A stretch of 64,000 nucleotides of DNA from Flaccisagitta enflata (GCA_965153355.1 OZ231126.1:50964001-51028000); one strand, 5' to 3'. Positions 12,091 through 61,431 are shown, numbered from the stretch's first letter. The notes: generated by a model from the sequence alone, not told the origin. Translations and numbers: made by a program.

Positions 12091-12735
12091 GTAAAATGGA
12101 TCAGAAAACAAAAAAGAACATAAGATGATATTTTACCATTTTGGGGCCCTTTGGGGTCCTTAAGGAGGCCCCCAGGGGTCTTGATTTTCTGTTATAAACC
12201 TGTACATATCCCACTACTCATGATAGGAATGACTACTACTAGGGTGCTTCAATGCAGAAAAGTAAGTATTTTTTCAATCTTGGAATAATTTTGGCTATTT
12301 TTGAGCCCTAAAGGGCCGTTAAAAGGTCCCCCAGGAGTTCCAACCCTCTGTTAATCATCTGTTCATCTCCTGCCACACTAGATGGAAATTACTGATGAGT
12401 CAGTGTACCACTAAGATACCCCAAGGCATAAAAAAAACAACATTTTTTTCAGTATTGGGGTCATTTTTACCATCATTGAGGCTATGTGGCTGTGGGCTCT
12501 TTGAAGGGCCCTCTGCGGGTTCCAAACCCACATTATCCATTGGTTCTTCTACCCCCGCAGTAAATGGCAGTTACCAATGAGCCAGTGTATCACCTGACTA
12601 TAATAGGGAAAAATAAAATAAAATATAAAATTTAAGTTTAATGACAAAATCACTTTTGCTTTATGAAGACATCAGCTTTGTAAAACAACTGCTTCTTAAC
12701 AAATGAAGTTACAGACCTGAACTTGGGCTCATTCT

Positions 12736-12950
12736 AACACGGCCAGTTACACGGCTACCCTAGTCACGCGCAGGTGGGCAGGAATAGTGCTGTAGAATGT
12801 CACTAGGGCATCTGGGCAGGAGCCGTATGCTCAAAAACGCCAAAAAATAAAAAAGGGAACCAACACACCAACTGACCGACCAACTGACCAACCGACCAAC
12901 CAACAGACCGACATAGCGGGGTGTAGAGTCGTGTAGCACGCGACTAAAAA
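12736..12950 (-). mobile_element. Hairpin-end element A3 inserted in the large foldback
   Basis: Hairpin AGTCGCG-TGCTA-CACGACT (12927-12945), GGTC/TTGG tract, and far end GCGTGACTAGGGTAGCC followed by GTGTAACTGGCCGTGTT on -. It lies in the right arm of 10449-13377 and is absent from the left arm. Confidence 0.75.
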
Positions 12951-13672
12951 GTAATAAAAGCTTAAGTTGAGGTCAGTAGCTTTATTCGTTTGGGAGATAC
13001 AAGCTTGCAAAGTTGTGACAAAAATCAATATTTTCTTCAAAAAGGCATCAATGTTAGAAAAAAACTGCTTCTAAATGATGATCTCAACTTGAGCTCATTT
13101 TTAAAGAGTCAGCAAAGCTCTTTAAAATGAGCCCAAATTGAGGACACTAGCTCCATTCCTTTAGGAGATATAAGTTTACAAAGATGAGTCATATGTGATG
13201 ATGTCAAAAAAACAACACCACCACTTAAGCATTAGGAGGGGTGTGGCGGGCACACTTTAGAGAAGCCCCAAGGTCAAATTTTTGTGATGGACTATTTATA
13301 TACATGATTTTGAGCCAGATTCCCTGGATAGAGCGCCTCAGCATGAAAAAGCGTGTTTTTATAGTGGGCTATTATATACTTCCGGTACGTATTCACGTCC
13401 GCGTACCTCAAACACTGGACATTTCATCAATCGATCTGAAAAAAAAAAAACACTTTTCGACCTTGCCCACTGTCTAGCCACATCCAATTATCAAATCAGG
13501 TTGAGATATTCCACCAAACATGTTTGTGTTTAATAACAACCTTAAATTCTACCAACTTCCTCATTTATCCCCTTATGTTCCCGGAACACTGTACCATCAC
13601 GCATCATTTCTTGTCTCAAATCACAACAAAAGGAGCGTGTTTTATCAATGTTTCTCTCTCTCACTGTCTCCC

Positions 13673-13707
13673 CATTCTCTCTCTCTCTCTCTGTCTCTGT
13701 CTCTCTC

Positions 13708-13787
<80 letters not shown>
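13673..13787 (+). repeat. (CT)n before CDK4/6 exon 2
   Basis: CT array with CTGT interruptions at its left side, ending 21 bp before the exon 2 acceptor. It can act as the polypyrimidine tract. Confidence 0.95.
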
Positions 13788-13789
<2 letters not shown>

Positions 13790-13808
13790 TCCGAATCCAT
13801 TTGTTTAG

Positions 13809-51731
<37,923 letters not shown>

Positions 51732-51951
51732 GATGCGGGCGTGTGGTGACCATTTTGTTATTTGCCGACCTTTCGCCGAAGGTGCTGCACGGACGCGGAT
51801 TAAGTGGGGAGTGGGGATTGTTAAGTCACACGGGGCGGAGCGGGGTAAGCAGTGTGGTTAGTCACGATCAGTCATGGTCAGTTATACCCTCCCCTTATGT
51901 CGAGGTGCAAACAAAGATCAAATTTCATAAGTCAAACAAATTTTTCAATAT

Positions 51952-52162
51952 TTTTAGTCGCATGCTACGCGACTCTACACCCCACTTAGTCAGTCTGTCC
52001 GTCGGTCCGTCGGTCCATCCGTCGGTCCATCCGTTACACTTTACTTTTTTTCTGTTTTTGCAGTCTTTGACCTCACTGCTCCTGCCCTAATGATCAAGTG
52101 ACCTTAAATAAAGCCCCTGCCCACCCGCACGCGACTGGGATAACCGTGTATCCGGCCTTGTT
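51952..52162 (+). mobile_element. Hairpin-end element A18
   Basis: Head AGTCGCA-TGCTA-CGCGACT, TCGG/TCCA tract; far end CCGCACGCGACTGGGATAAC, then GTATCCGGCCTTGTT. It lies 220 bp after the CDK4/6 stop, so it may be in the 3' UTR. Confidence 0.75.
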
Positions 52163-52270
52163 AATTTACTGATTTAGATTTTTTTATCAAAAAATGTGAT
52201 TATTATGTTGTATTTATTTAGATTTTGCATGGAAAAGCATTAGTGGATAAAAAAAGAGTGCTGAGAAAGT

Positions 52271-53135
52271 AATAGTCGCAAAAGCATTACATGGTCAGCG
52301 GTATCCGATGCCCCAATGTTAGTTTGTTTTGCTATGAGATGATAAGTGGGGCAGCGGCCCCGGAGGGGCCGATGACCTATGATTCCACGCTGGATAATTG
52401 CAGGGTCTTTAATACCTGATTTTGGGTCTGAATAGCCTGTTTTGAGGTCTTAGTCGCCTGATTTAAGGTCTAAGATGTCTGATTTGAGGTCTGAGGGGTT
52501 TGAGAAGCATGTTTTGGGGCTTAGAGGCCTAATCTTGAGTCTAATTCAGGGTTGGAGGCCTGTTTGTGGGCTGGGAAGGGCTGATGTGGGTCTGATAGGC
52601 CTAGTTTGAGGTCTGGAAGATCTGATTTTAAGTTTGAAAGGCCAGATTTGGATCTGAGAGAACTGAATTAGGTACTGAAATGCCTGAATTAGGGTCTGAG
52701 AGGCCTGATTTGAGGTCTGGATGGCCTGATCAGAGGCCCAAAAGGCCTGATTTTAGATCTGAAAGGCCTGATTGGGGTTCTTAGAAGCCTGGTTAGGATT
52801 CAGGAGGCCTAATTTGAGGTCTGGAAAGCTTGATTTGGGGTCTGACAGGCCTGATTGAGGCTCTGAGAGGCCCAAATTGAGGTCTGGAAGCCTGATTTAG
52901 GATCTGATAGGCCTGATTGAGGTCCTGGGAGGCCTAAATTGGGGTCCGGAAGGCCTGATTTGGGATCTGATAGGCCTGATTGGGGATCTGAAAGGCCTAT
53001 TTTGAGGCCCAGGAGGCTATTTTCTAGGCTCGGGGGAGGACAGACGGACAGACGGACAGACGGACGGAAACCGGAAAATTTGCCCTATGTGGAATCATAG
53101 GTCATCGGCCCCTCCGAGGCCGCTGCCCAAAAGGG
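52271..53135 (+). mobile_element. Family B element with 21-bp minisatellite, copy B4
   Basis: Outer end AGTCGCAAAAGCATTACATG, then GGTCAGCGGTATCCGATGCC. TIRs at 52349 and 53128: GGGCAGCGGCCCCGGAGGGG...ATGATTCCAC and complement. About 25-30 imperfect units of GGCCTGATTTGAGGTCTGAGA, then CAGACGGACAGACGG. It lies about 540 bp after the CDK4/6 stop. Confidence 0.8.
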
Positions 53136-53659
53136 GAGAAAAAAATGAACAAATTCCTTAAAAAATTGATTTGTCTCAGGGAAAATTTTTAGACTCTCTC
53201 TGAATGTAAAATTTTGCATTTTCAAAAACATAACCTTATTCTAAGAACATATAAGATGAGGTCCATGTTCTACAAAATGCAAAATTGTTCAATTTGTTCA
53301 AGTCTTAGAATTTTCCCTTCACAGGCTTTAAATTTTTGCTCTATCATTTTGAAAGAATCTATTACTTTGAGTGATCATTTCTTGTCTTTATCAATAAAAC
53401 GAAGCTATGCCTTAATCATGCTAGGTTTTCTTTTACAAATAAGATAATTCTAAACTACAAAACTTTAAATTTCATTTAAGAAATTATAATCTGGTCAATA
53501 ATATAGTTATAGAAAGAGTCTGAAACCAAAACTTTGCCTTCGTTTGCACCCCGAATTATAACGTCGTTCCTTATTTTCACAACTACCTGTCTCCGTAGGT
53601 GGTTGCAGTCTCAACAGAGGGCCATAATTCGACCAACACTGATCTGTGAATTTGGTGAA

Positions 53660-53785
<126 letters not shown>

Positions 53786-54421
53786 CGTGTGTGTTGTGTT
53801 AACATAGCAACCTCATTGAATCATCTGTTCCCTCTATCATTCCTCCCACCTGTTGATAAAAAGGATTACATTTGTATTATGTAATACGATTGTTTGGATC
53901 ACGTTTGTATTATGTAAAACGCTTGTTTGGATTACTTTTGTATTATGTAATACGTTTGTATTATGTAATACTAATACTTTGTATGTTCAAGCTCGTGATG
54001 CTGTCGTGAAACAATGATAACTATTGTATATGTTCACAACATTGTGCACTATGTACAGCGTATGCATAAATTAATAAGATGTAATCGTTGATGCATGCTT
54101 GTTGCAGCATTTGGATTATTTATTATTTTTGAAAATTGTACATTGACCAAACTCGCTCCGGAATTAATTGAATATGAGCAACCGCATTAACCACCCTCAA
54201 ACCGCCATTGAAAGAGGCCATTAAAATCTTAATTTCCTTTTGATTTTGTTCTTTTTGTTGTTTTTTTTTTTTTTTTTTGGTTTTTTTTTCTTTTTTTTTT
54301 TTACATGAACGTTATGAAGTCGTTAAGCCAATACCGCTTTTGTTACGATCTATATTACTGTTATTTTGATCAGAGCTGTTTGTTACTTGATTCATGTTTC
54401 GTTATAAATGCAATTCATGTT

Positions 54422-54644
54422 TCAGATGCGTCCTCGCATCTCTATATAAGGGCTCGTCCCTCCGTCCGTCTCTTTGTTCTAGCTTTTTTTACCTGAATGT
54501 ATGTCTGCAAGGCAAGTTTTTTTCATTACGTGAAACAGCGGTTGATTTTATCGAATTTGTCCAACTATTCATGGTACGTAAGACATGTCTAGCTTTGTCT
54601 AACCCCGCCAAGGACGCATCTGTTGGTCGTCTCTCGGCCTTGTT
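54422..54644 (+). mobile_element. Hairpin-end element A19 (GATGCG type)
   Basis: Compact hairpin AGATGCG-TCCT-CGCATCT, CTATATAAGGGCTCGTCC; far end AAGGACGCATCTGTTGG, then CTCTCGGCCTTGTT. The third copy is the complement of arm plus loop. Confidence 0.7.
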
Positions 54645-55064
54645 ATGTTATGTTTAGCGATGATCTCTATTTGTATTGCTTAAGATTAAAATTACAAGTT
54701 TGTAAAACATATACGTTTTTATGGATATCGTGACATCGGTAATTAAAGCGATTCCGCGGATCGTTCATGGAAGAGGGGGACAAAAAGGGCTATCAATCTT
54801 GCTTGAATTTTGTAGTACAATGCTAGCTAGATATGAGTAACCACCGCAAATATCGACCCGGATCGGACAGAATGACCGACCCTCCTTCCTGTATCGTTGA
54901 TCCGATATCCAGTGTGCAACACCGAGACAGACAGACAGGCAGACAGACAGATCACCAAGACAGACCGCCGATACACAATGGGCATAATCAAGGCTAGGGA
55001 TTAGTAAGAAGAAAGGGAGAGGTCGAGGAGAGACAATGAAAGAAGAATTGGGGAAGAGAGTCAA

Positions 55065-55066
<2 letters not shown>

Positions 55067-55150
<84 letters not shown>
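55067..55150 (+). repeat. (GA)n microsatellite
   Basis: About 41 GA units. Confidence 0.95.
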
Positions 55151-55152
<2 letters not shown>

Positions 55153-56042
55153 TCGATTTTTTCAGTCAGATTTGTGTGAATGATCGCTCAAAATTGATAA
55201 CAGTGATTACAGACAAAAGAGGTTAAATGACCAGCTCATGCTCATGCCATGGACGAATTATTCATGTCTGAAATAAAACAACCAGTTTCGTCTGGTTTCC
55301 TTTAAACAGTTACAAATGTCAAGTCTCCTGTCTCAAATTCAAAATTTATCGAATTTTCATTTAGCATTGGAATAAAAACAATCTCAGAAATAGGTACCTC
55401 CAAATTGATAACAGATACAAGGAAAGCGACTCTACTGCAAGTTCAATTTGTATTTACCAGTAATGGCGGCTGTCGCCGTGAGGAAAAAAGTTGTAATCAT
55501 TGGTCATTTTTCGACAAGCATCTGTGTTCAGTTACTGCAATCTTTTTTATTTGTAAGATCAAATCATGTGCAATTGTATGTATTGATTGCAATGAAAATC
55601 AAAGAAAAAAAGGACTAAGCCAATTGAGCTATATGAGTTGAAATATTTCAACTCATCGCAACTGTGCTCATAAACATGTTTTCTTGTATTTGCATGCTCA
55701 AACAAACACATAGACACTTCTTCATTGATCCTACACCAAATCATAAAAAATTGAAAAAAATTCAATTTTGTATTTTCATTAATTAAATCTTTAAAAAATC
55801 ATAGCGCAGAAAATATTTGTCAGAGAGCATTCTGTTTGGCGCCAAATAAAAGAGAATTACTAAATTTACTTACCCTATTAATTTCATCGGAGGTCCCAAT
55901 CAGGCGGATGAGTTCCAAAACATTACCATAAGAAAATGGAAAACCATGTTTTTCTCAAATATGTCAAAAAGTCGAAGCCTGACTTCGACTTTTTTCCCGA
56001 CTATGATAAGCGACCTATCAAGACTTCAAAGTGGAAAATAAC

Positions 56043-56095
<53 letters not shown>
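56043..56095 (+). repeat. (CA)n microsatellite
   Basis: About 25 CA units. Confidence 0.95.
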
Positions 56096-56098
<3 letters not shown>

Positions 56099-56842
56099 CT
56101 CATTTAAGAAATGATTAATCATTAAGTAATAATGAAAACTATGAGAAAAAAAAATAAGAAAAAAATATGAAAAATTGTGAATAAAATATGAAAAAAAAAT
56201 ATGAAAAATAATGGGTGGTCTTTAAAAAGGTAGCTTTTAATCTTTCTAATAACACTTTTTATTCATGTACTTTTTAGTCAATTTTTTCAATTTTATGATA
56301 AATATTGTCTCAAATAAATATTGTCTTAAATAAAAAAACTTAGTACACACCTTAAACACCAATAATAATCAATTATCACTTTTAGTTATAAATAGGCAAT
56401 AATGCTTAGAAAAAGTTATTTTGGTCTATCATAGATAATTTGAATTAGTATATTTTTGTCGTATATACGAATTCAGAGATTCATTATTTTAAATATTCAC
56501 ATAATAAGCAGTTAAAAACAGTTTTTTCTTTATTTAGATACAGAGCTACCTTTTTTATGTCCACCCGGTATAAAAAAAATATGAAAAATATGAAAAAGAA
56601 AATTGAAATAAGATAGAAAAAAAAGTGAATCATATCGGAAATCGATATATAGCTATATCTAATAATCCATATATAGTTATCTCTTCTCGTATCTATTGGA
56701 AACGAGAATCACCTAGATCGTGCAGTAGATCGAATCTTGTTTGTAAGACCTGTATCGTCTGTGGTTAGATATGAGATAAGCCAATGACAGGGGCGTAGGG
56801 GAAGGTAGTTCAACACTTGGATTTTCTTCTCCAAATAAAATG

Positions 56843-57420
56843 TACAGTAGATGTAGTCTAGACTTGGAAATACGGGGGAATTCATTACAGGGAGATAAAT
56901 TTACTCAAGAGACCGATATTTGGAATATAGACTTATAAAAGGATGCTTTGTTGCCCATGGGTGTTGGTTGCTATGGAAACACATTTTCATGTATTCATGC
57001 TAAAGTATCAATATTTTGAGAAATTTTTTTATGGAACATTGTTTAAAATAAAATTTGCCACAACTTTCCCACAGTATGTTCTGTAAGAATATTGCTTGTT
57101 TAGCCGTTGCTAGGGAGCGTAATTATGTGTGACAGCCCTGTTATGCTCCCTAGCAACTGCCAAACCAGCGATATTCTTATAGAACATACTATGGGAAAGT
57201 TGTAGCAAATTTTATTTTAAACAATGTTCCCTCAAAAAATTTCTCAAAAAATTGATACTTTAGTGTAAATACATGGAAATGTGTTTCCATGGCAACCAAC
57301 ACCCATGGGCAATAAAGCATCCTTTTATCAGTTTATATTCCAAATATCACTGTCTTAACTTTTTTAGTCTTACTGTAATGAATTCCCCCGTATTTCCAAG
57401 TCTAGATGACATCTACTGTA
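56843..57420. mobile_element. Near-perfect 578-bp palindromic MITE with TA ends
   Basis: TACAGTAGATGTAGTCTAGA at the left matches the complement of the right end (ATCTACTGTA at 57411-57420). Arms run with few mismatches to a centre near 57128, including CATGGGTGTTGGTTGC/GCAACCAACACCCATG and CCCTAGCAACTGCC-type sequence. Flanking TA suggests a Tc1/mariner-type target. Confidence 0.85.
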
Positions 57421-57649
57421 TAGAGACTGAAAAATAATCCATAAAAAAACTATGTGTGCTATCATTTCAGCCAGCAGTCACGCAAAAACTAGGGGGCAGA
57501 TTTTTAGATTGTATATGGGCCCGAAATTTCTCTGCTGGACCATTACCCTTATCATTGCATTAGTGCACAACACCTATCACAAAATCAATTATTTTTAGAG
57601 CTTTAACTATCATGGTTTTTTAAGTTTTAATTTCGACTTTTGTATCTCT

Positions 57650-57729
57650 CTACAATTTTTGAGCCAAACGATTCCGGCGGCTGATTTGGTGACTTCCGCC
57701 TCCAGCTTCAGTCAGTCAGTCTGTCTGTT

Positions 57730-57768
<39 letters not shown>

Positions 57769-57771
57769 GTT

Positions 57772-57842
<71 letters not shown>

Positions 57843-57900
57843 CTCTTATACCATTTTTGAGCCAGACAATTACTGCGGCTGATTTAGTGGCGTCAGGGTT
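57650..57900 (-). repeat. About 190-bp duplication around exon-like sequence
   Basis: TTTTTGAGCCAAACGATTCC...GCGGCTGATTTGGTG at 57657 and TTTTTGAGCCAGACAATTAC...GCGGCTGATTTAGTG at 57855, separated by CTGT/CT arrays. On -, both read TKSAA-x-IVWLKN in one frame, though the frame upstream differs. Confidence 0.6.
57716..57842 (+). repeat. (CTGT)n(CT)n
   Basis: CTGT then CT, inside the 57650-57900 duplication. Confidence 0.95.
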
Positions 57901-58015
57901 TTGCCTTCAACGAGTTGATCTTTGGATTCTACCGGCTTCAAGGCCTTCGTCAACTTCAAAGGCGTCGGCGCGATCTTCAACTCCAACTTCTGCTCGTCAC
58001 CGTTGGCAACCATTC
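57877..58015 (-). CDS. Exon-like island, possible terminal exon; unknown product
   Basis: On -, a long CT tract and CACACACACACAG acceptor is followed by MVANGDEQKLELKIAPTPLK, LTKALKPVESKDQLVEG and a TAA near 57878. It is richer in GC and more codon-like than its surroundings. Other frames on both strands are also open over this short stretch, and no partner exon was found. Weak call. Confidence 0.3.
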
Positions 58016-58118
<103 letters not shown>

Positions 58119-58257
58119 TTGGTCAGAATAAATACACAATAATTCTGATATGAAGATGATATGAAGATTCTGATATGGTATGAAGAAAAAAGACTACTGC
58201 GACAACAAAGACAACGAAAAAACGCTAAAACACAAGAGAAGATAATTAACAATTACC

Positions 58258-58340
58258 AACAGCAGCAACAGCAGCAACAGCAACAGCAACAACGACAACG
58301 ACAATAACGAAAACAACAACCACAACAACCACAACAACAA

Positions 58341-58382
<42 letters not shown>

Positions 58383-58393
58383 TAACAACAATT
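58258..58393 (+). repeat. (CAG/CAA)n imperfect array
   Basis: CAGCAACAGCAACAG passing into CAACAACAA with CAC/GAC variants, non-coding here as far as visible. Confidence 0.9.
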
Positions 58394-58544
58394 GAATTTG
58401 AATTTGAATGGGTTTAATAGCCAGGAATTATGTGACAGCAAAGCGACAACAATAATCCAAAAAGGCACATTTAGAAGGTAAGAACAACTTTTGCAAAGAG
58501 TATGCAGTACCAGTTTAACAAATCTTTTCGCGTAGTTTTAAGGG

Positions 58545-59015
58545 GAACAAGCCCAAGAGGGCAACAGTCGCGTGCGTCTGGAAATGACGAACAAAAGGCC
58601 GTGTGATATGTACTGATACAATGTCGATACAATGTCGATACAATATCGATACAATATCGATACAATATCGATACAATACAATACCAAAGGTACCCAAAAA
58701 TACCCAAAAATACCCAGAAATACCCAAAAATACCAAAAAATACCAAAAAATACCAAAAAATACCTAACAGTACCTAAAAATATCCAAAAGTACCCTAAAG
58801 TACCCCAAGTACCCAGAACAACTGAAGTACCCTAAAGTACCCTGAAGTACCCCTATGTACCATAAAGTACCTTAGAGTACCTCAAAATAACTTAAAAAGC
58901 CTTAAAAGGTCATAGTTTTAGAAATGTGACGGACCAACCGACGGACCGACCTACCGACCTACCGACCTACCGACCAACATGGCAAGTTGTAGAGTCGCGT
59001 GCACGCGACTAAAAA
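58545..59015 (-). mobile_element. Hairpin-end element A20 with internal decamer arrays
   Basis: Hairpin AGTCGCG-TGCA-CGCGACT at 58993-59010, CTACAACTTGCC, TCGG/TAGG tract, then repeats of the GGGTACTTTA / GGTATTTTTG type (also in A2) and ATACAATGTCG decamers; far end on - ACGCACGCGACTGTTGCCC, then GGGCTTGTTCCC. Confidence 0.75.
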
Positions 59016-59150
59016 GGAGGGGATTTTCCACTGGCTATAACCAGATTACAAGGGGGAAAAAGTTTTCTTCATGTTGTTTGTAGAATTGATGTTCCGAAGA
59101 GTAGATTTCAGCTCACAATCAAGAGCTTGTATATTGCTTAAGATACTCGA

Positions 59151-59244
59151 AATTTTAGCGCTACTGCTGATTCATGTAAGCAGCGCGTCGACGGGAATTT
59201 GGAGGATGGAGGTTGGATGATCCACCGAAGCCGTGGCGACGATT
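59151..59244 (-). CDS. Exon-like island, possible terminal exon; unknown product
   Basis: On -, acceptor TTACCACATAG is followed by IRLNRRHGFGGSSNLHPP and NSRRRAAYMNQQ, then TAG. On +, the same bases could give an exon ending in a TG|GTAAGC donor. Composition is coding-like in AT-rich DNA, but the strand is unresolved. Confidence 0.25.
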
Positions 59245-59764
59245 CAAGCGGATCTATGTGGTAAGCCATACGCCATAAAGACCCAGAAAAATAGAGCCGC
59301 AAGGAGAAAAAGAACAATGATCTCTCTAAATTTTGCCTTATCGTTACTGATTTCCAAGTAGTAACTTGGAAGACATGGACAGCAGTTGAATTCTTTAGAA
59401 TCTTTCGGGTCTTTAGAATCTTTCTTATCTTTGGCTGGATCACTTTACACGTATCAGTTTGGGTTTAGACAGTAAGGGGGGGAAAAAGAAGGGAAAAGCG
59501 GGCGAAGAAAGAAGAATAAATTTCAAAAGAATATTTACAAGCAAACAAAATCGATAATCTAGCAGGTCATTTTGAATGAATGGAAAGGGTAAAAGAATCA
59601 AGACTACACTATGCTGTAAATGGGCATCAAGAAATAAAAAACATTTTTGATAAAAAACATTTTTTGATAAAAAACATTTTTGATAAATCATCGACCCGAA
59701 ACAGACGTGGGTGAAAGTTAAGAGCTTCGTAAGAACATAATGACTAGACTAGTGTTACACTTGA

Positions 59765-60007
59765 TTATTCCCTAGAAGAGCAATCACTGTACATCACGAT
59801 AATTAGAAATAGAATGAGGAGGGGAGGGAAGGGGGAAAGGGAGGTTGATGGAAAGAGGAAGAGGGAAAAAGAGGAAAGAAAGTAGGGAAGGGAAGGGAAA
59901 GAGGGAAAGAGGGGAAGAAGGGATGGAGAAAGAGGGGGGAGTGAGGTAAGAAGTAGTAAAGGGGGAAGAAGTGGGTGAGTGGTTTTGTTATACATGATGT
60001 GGTTCAA
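59765..60007 (-). mobile_element. Possible 3' UTR of the LINE copy (pyrimidine-rich)
   Basis: Immediately after the RT stop, read on -, the sequence is a C/T-rich imperfect repeat. This is typical of LINE 3' regions but could be an independent low-complexity tract. No poly-A tail was identified. Confidence 0.3.
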
Positions 60008-61297
60008 TCAATTTAGAAGTAGATTACAGGGGGACCCGTAAGTTGAATTTTTGTTTGTCTCCGTACTTCTAGAAAAGAAACTACCAAATGGTGAGAAAGA
60101 GACTAAATTTAGAATTCTACGTTTGGCGTTTAATAACATCATGTCCTTGAAATTCATAACATGTGCCTGATCAAGAATTAATCCGCGCGAAATGAATTTA
60201 GGTAATCCAGCGTATTTCCTGAAACAATTGTTATAGTAAATTTTCATGTCTGAAAGGTTCTTTTTTGACATAACAATCGTGATTGTACACCCATATCTGA
60301 ACACAGAGTTAATAAAAACATCATGTAACTTCGAAATGAACGACAATTTTCCAAATTTCTGCATTCTTGATAGTCTAATAAGAGCATCTCTTCTATAGCA
60401 AGTACGCATTCGCATCTTTTTACAGTGTGAATTCCAATCCAATCTTTCATCAAATTCAAGCACAAGAAAGCGGACGTTTTTCTCTTTACCGATTGCCACG
60501 CCCCCCAACTTAAGGTTGATTTGCATCCTTTTTAAGCTAGGGCATCTGGTAAAGAGAATACACGTCGATTTCTCGGGTGCTAATGAAATTCGCCAACGCG
60601 ACATCCAATCATAAACTTTATCAAGTTCCTTTTGAATTCTATACTCACACATTCTAGGGCACTTTAATCTAATAAACAAACAGATGTCGTCTGCGAACTG
60701 GCAAATCTGAACTGTACCATTTAAATGTTTCCTTAAATCATCCACGAAAAAATTAAAAAGGATGGGACTAATAACAGCCCCCTGAGGAGTGCCAGCTCGC
60801 ATATGTACATATTTAGAGAATTTGCCCCCTATTCTCACTCTTAATGTTCTTTTGTTTAAAAAACCACAGGTGGATCTTAAAAGCGACAAGGGCATACCAA
60901 TACTAAGTAATTTAAAAACAAGACCTTTGATCCAAACACGGTCAAAAGCGCCTTTGACATCTAGGCAAACACATAGTACCACTTCCCTACGATTAAAAGC
61001 AGTATAAACCTCCTCAGTTAATCTAAGAAGATGCTCGTCAGTCGAACGGCCACTTTTATATGCTGCTTGATAAATGTTATCATCCGGTAATTCTTTTATG
61101 AGTCTGGCCTCCAAACTACATTCAAAAATTTTCGACAAACACGAGGAAAGAGAAATGGGCCTATAACCATCGGCTTTAGAAAGATTTTTCCCCGCCTTAG
61201 GAATCATTGATACAATCACAGATTTCCAAGTCGAGGGAAAGTAGCCCGTAGTCATAAGACATGTAAAAAGTCTGGCAAGAGTGAAAAAAAACTGCAA
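60008..61297 (-). CDS. Non-LTR retrotransposon reverse transcriptase, 5'-truncated
   Basis: 429 codons. Motifs in order: DGYRPISLSSCLSKIFE, LDVKGAFDRVW (catalytic Asp), AGTPQGAVISPILFN, QFADDICLF (catalytic Asp pair), then FDERLDWNSHCKK, the conserved C-terminal block of Jockey-type elements. This is the palm onward of a LINE RT. The endonuclease domain and RT N-terminus are missing: homology stops abruptly near 61297 next to a short palindrome. The frame has no stop, so the copy is fairly young. CT-rich sequence on the - strand follows the stop. Confidence 0.85.
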   Translation of the reverse strand: MQFFFTLARLFTCLMTTGYFPSTWKSVIVSMIPKAGKNLSKADGYRPISLSSCLSKIFECSLEARLIKELPDDNIYQAAYKSGRSTDEHLLRLTEEVYTAFNRREVVLCVCLDVKGAFDRVWIKGLVFKLLSIGMPLSLLRSTCGFLNKRTLRVRIGGKFSKYVHMRAGTPQGAVISPILFNFFVDDLRKHLNGTVQICQFADDICLFIRLKCPRMCEYRIQKELDKVYDWMSRWRISLAPEKSTCILFTRCPSLKRMQINLKLGGVAIGKEKNVRFLVLEFDERLDWNSHCKKMRMRTCYRRDALIRLSRMQKFGKLSFISKLHDVFINSVFRYGCTITIVMSKKNLSDMKIYYNNCFRKYAGLPKFISRGLILDQAHVMNFKDMMLLNAKRRILNLVSFSPFGSFFSRSTETNKNSTYGSPCNLLLN

Positions 61298-61416
61298 TCA
61301 GCGGCGTAGGACAAGGGACTTCCGGGACTTCCATGGAAGTCCCTGTTGTCGGGACACCAAAGTTGTCGGGACACCAAAAAAGAAAAGAATAAAGAGAAGG
61401 GAGAAGAAAAAAAAAG

Positions 61417-61431
<15 letters not shown>

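Larger units (their letters stand above)
10449..13377. mobile_element. Large foldback element (about 2.9-kb imperfect palindrome)
   Basis: The left end ATACTAGCCCACTATAAAAA matches the complement of the right end (TTTTTATAGTGGGCTATTAT), and similarity continues inward: the segment with CACACCCCTCCTAATGCATA at 10590 pairs with 13225-13245, and blocks near 11040-11350 pair with 12300-12600. Each arm contains four imperfect repeats of about 175 bp. The centre (about 11716-12090) holds a 20-bp minisatellite. A hairpin-end element (12736-12950) is inserted in the right arm. No transposase ORF was seen. Confidence 0.85.

Noticed and set aside
11797-12111. 104-codon ORF with LRPERLDLRPE repeats
   Set aside because: It is a 20-bp minisatellite read in frame; no start context, and it lies at the centre of a transposon-like palindrome.
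1-13808. First exon of the CDK4/6 gene (glycine loop, PLSTIRE-type helix)
   Set aside because: Searched for by eye upstream; no such motif was recognised. It is probably outside the window.
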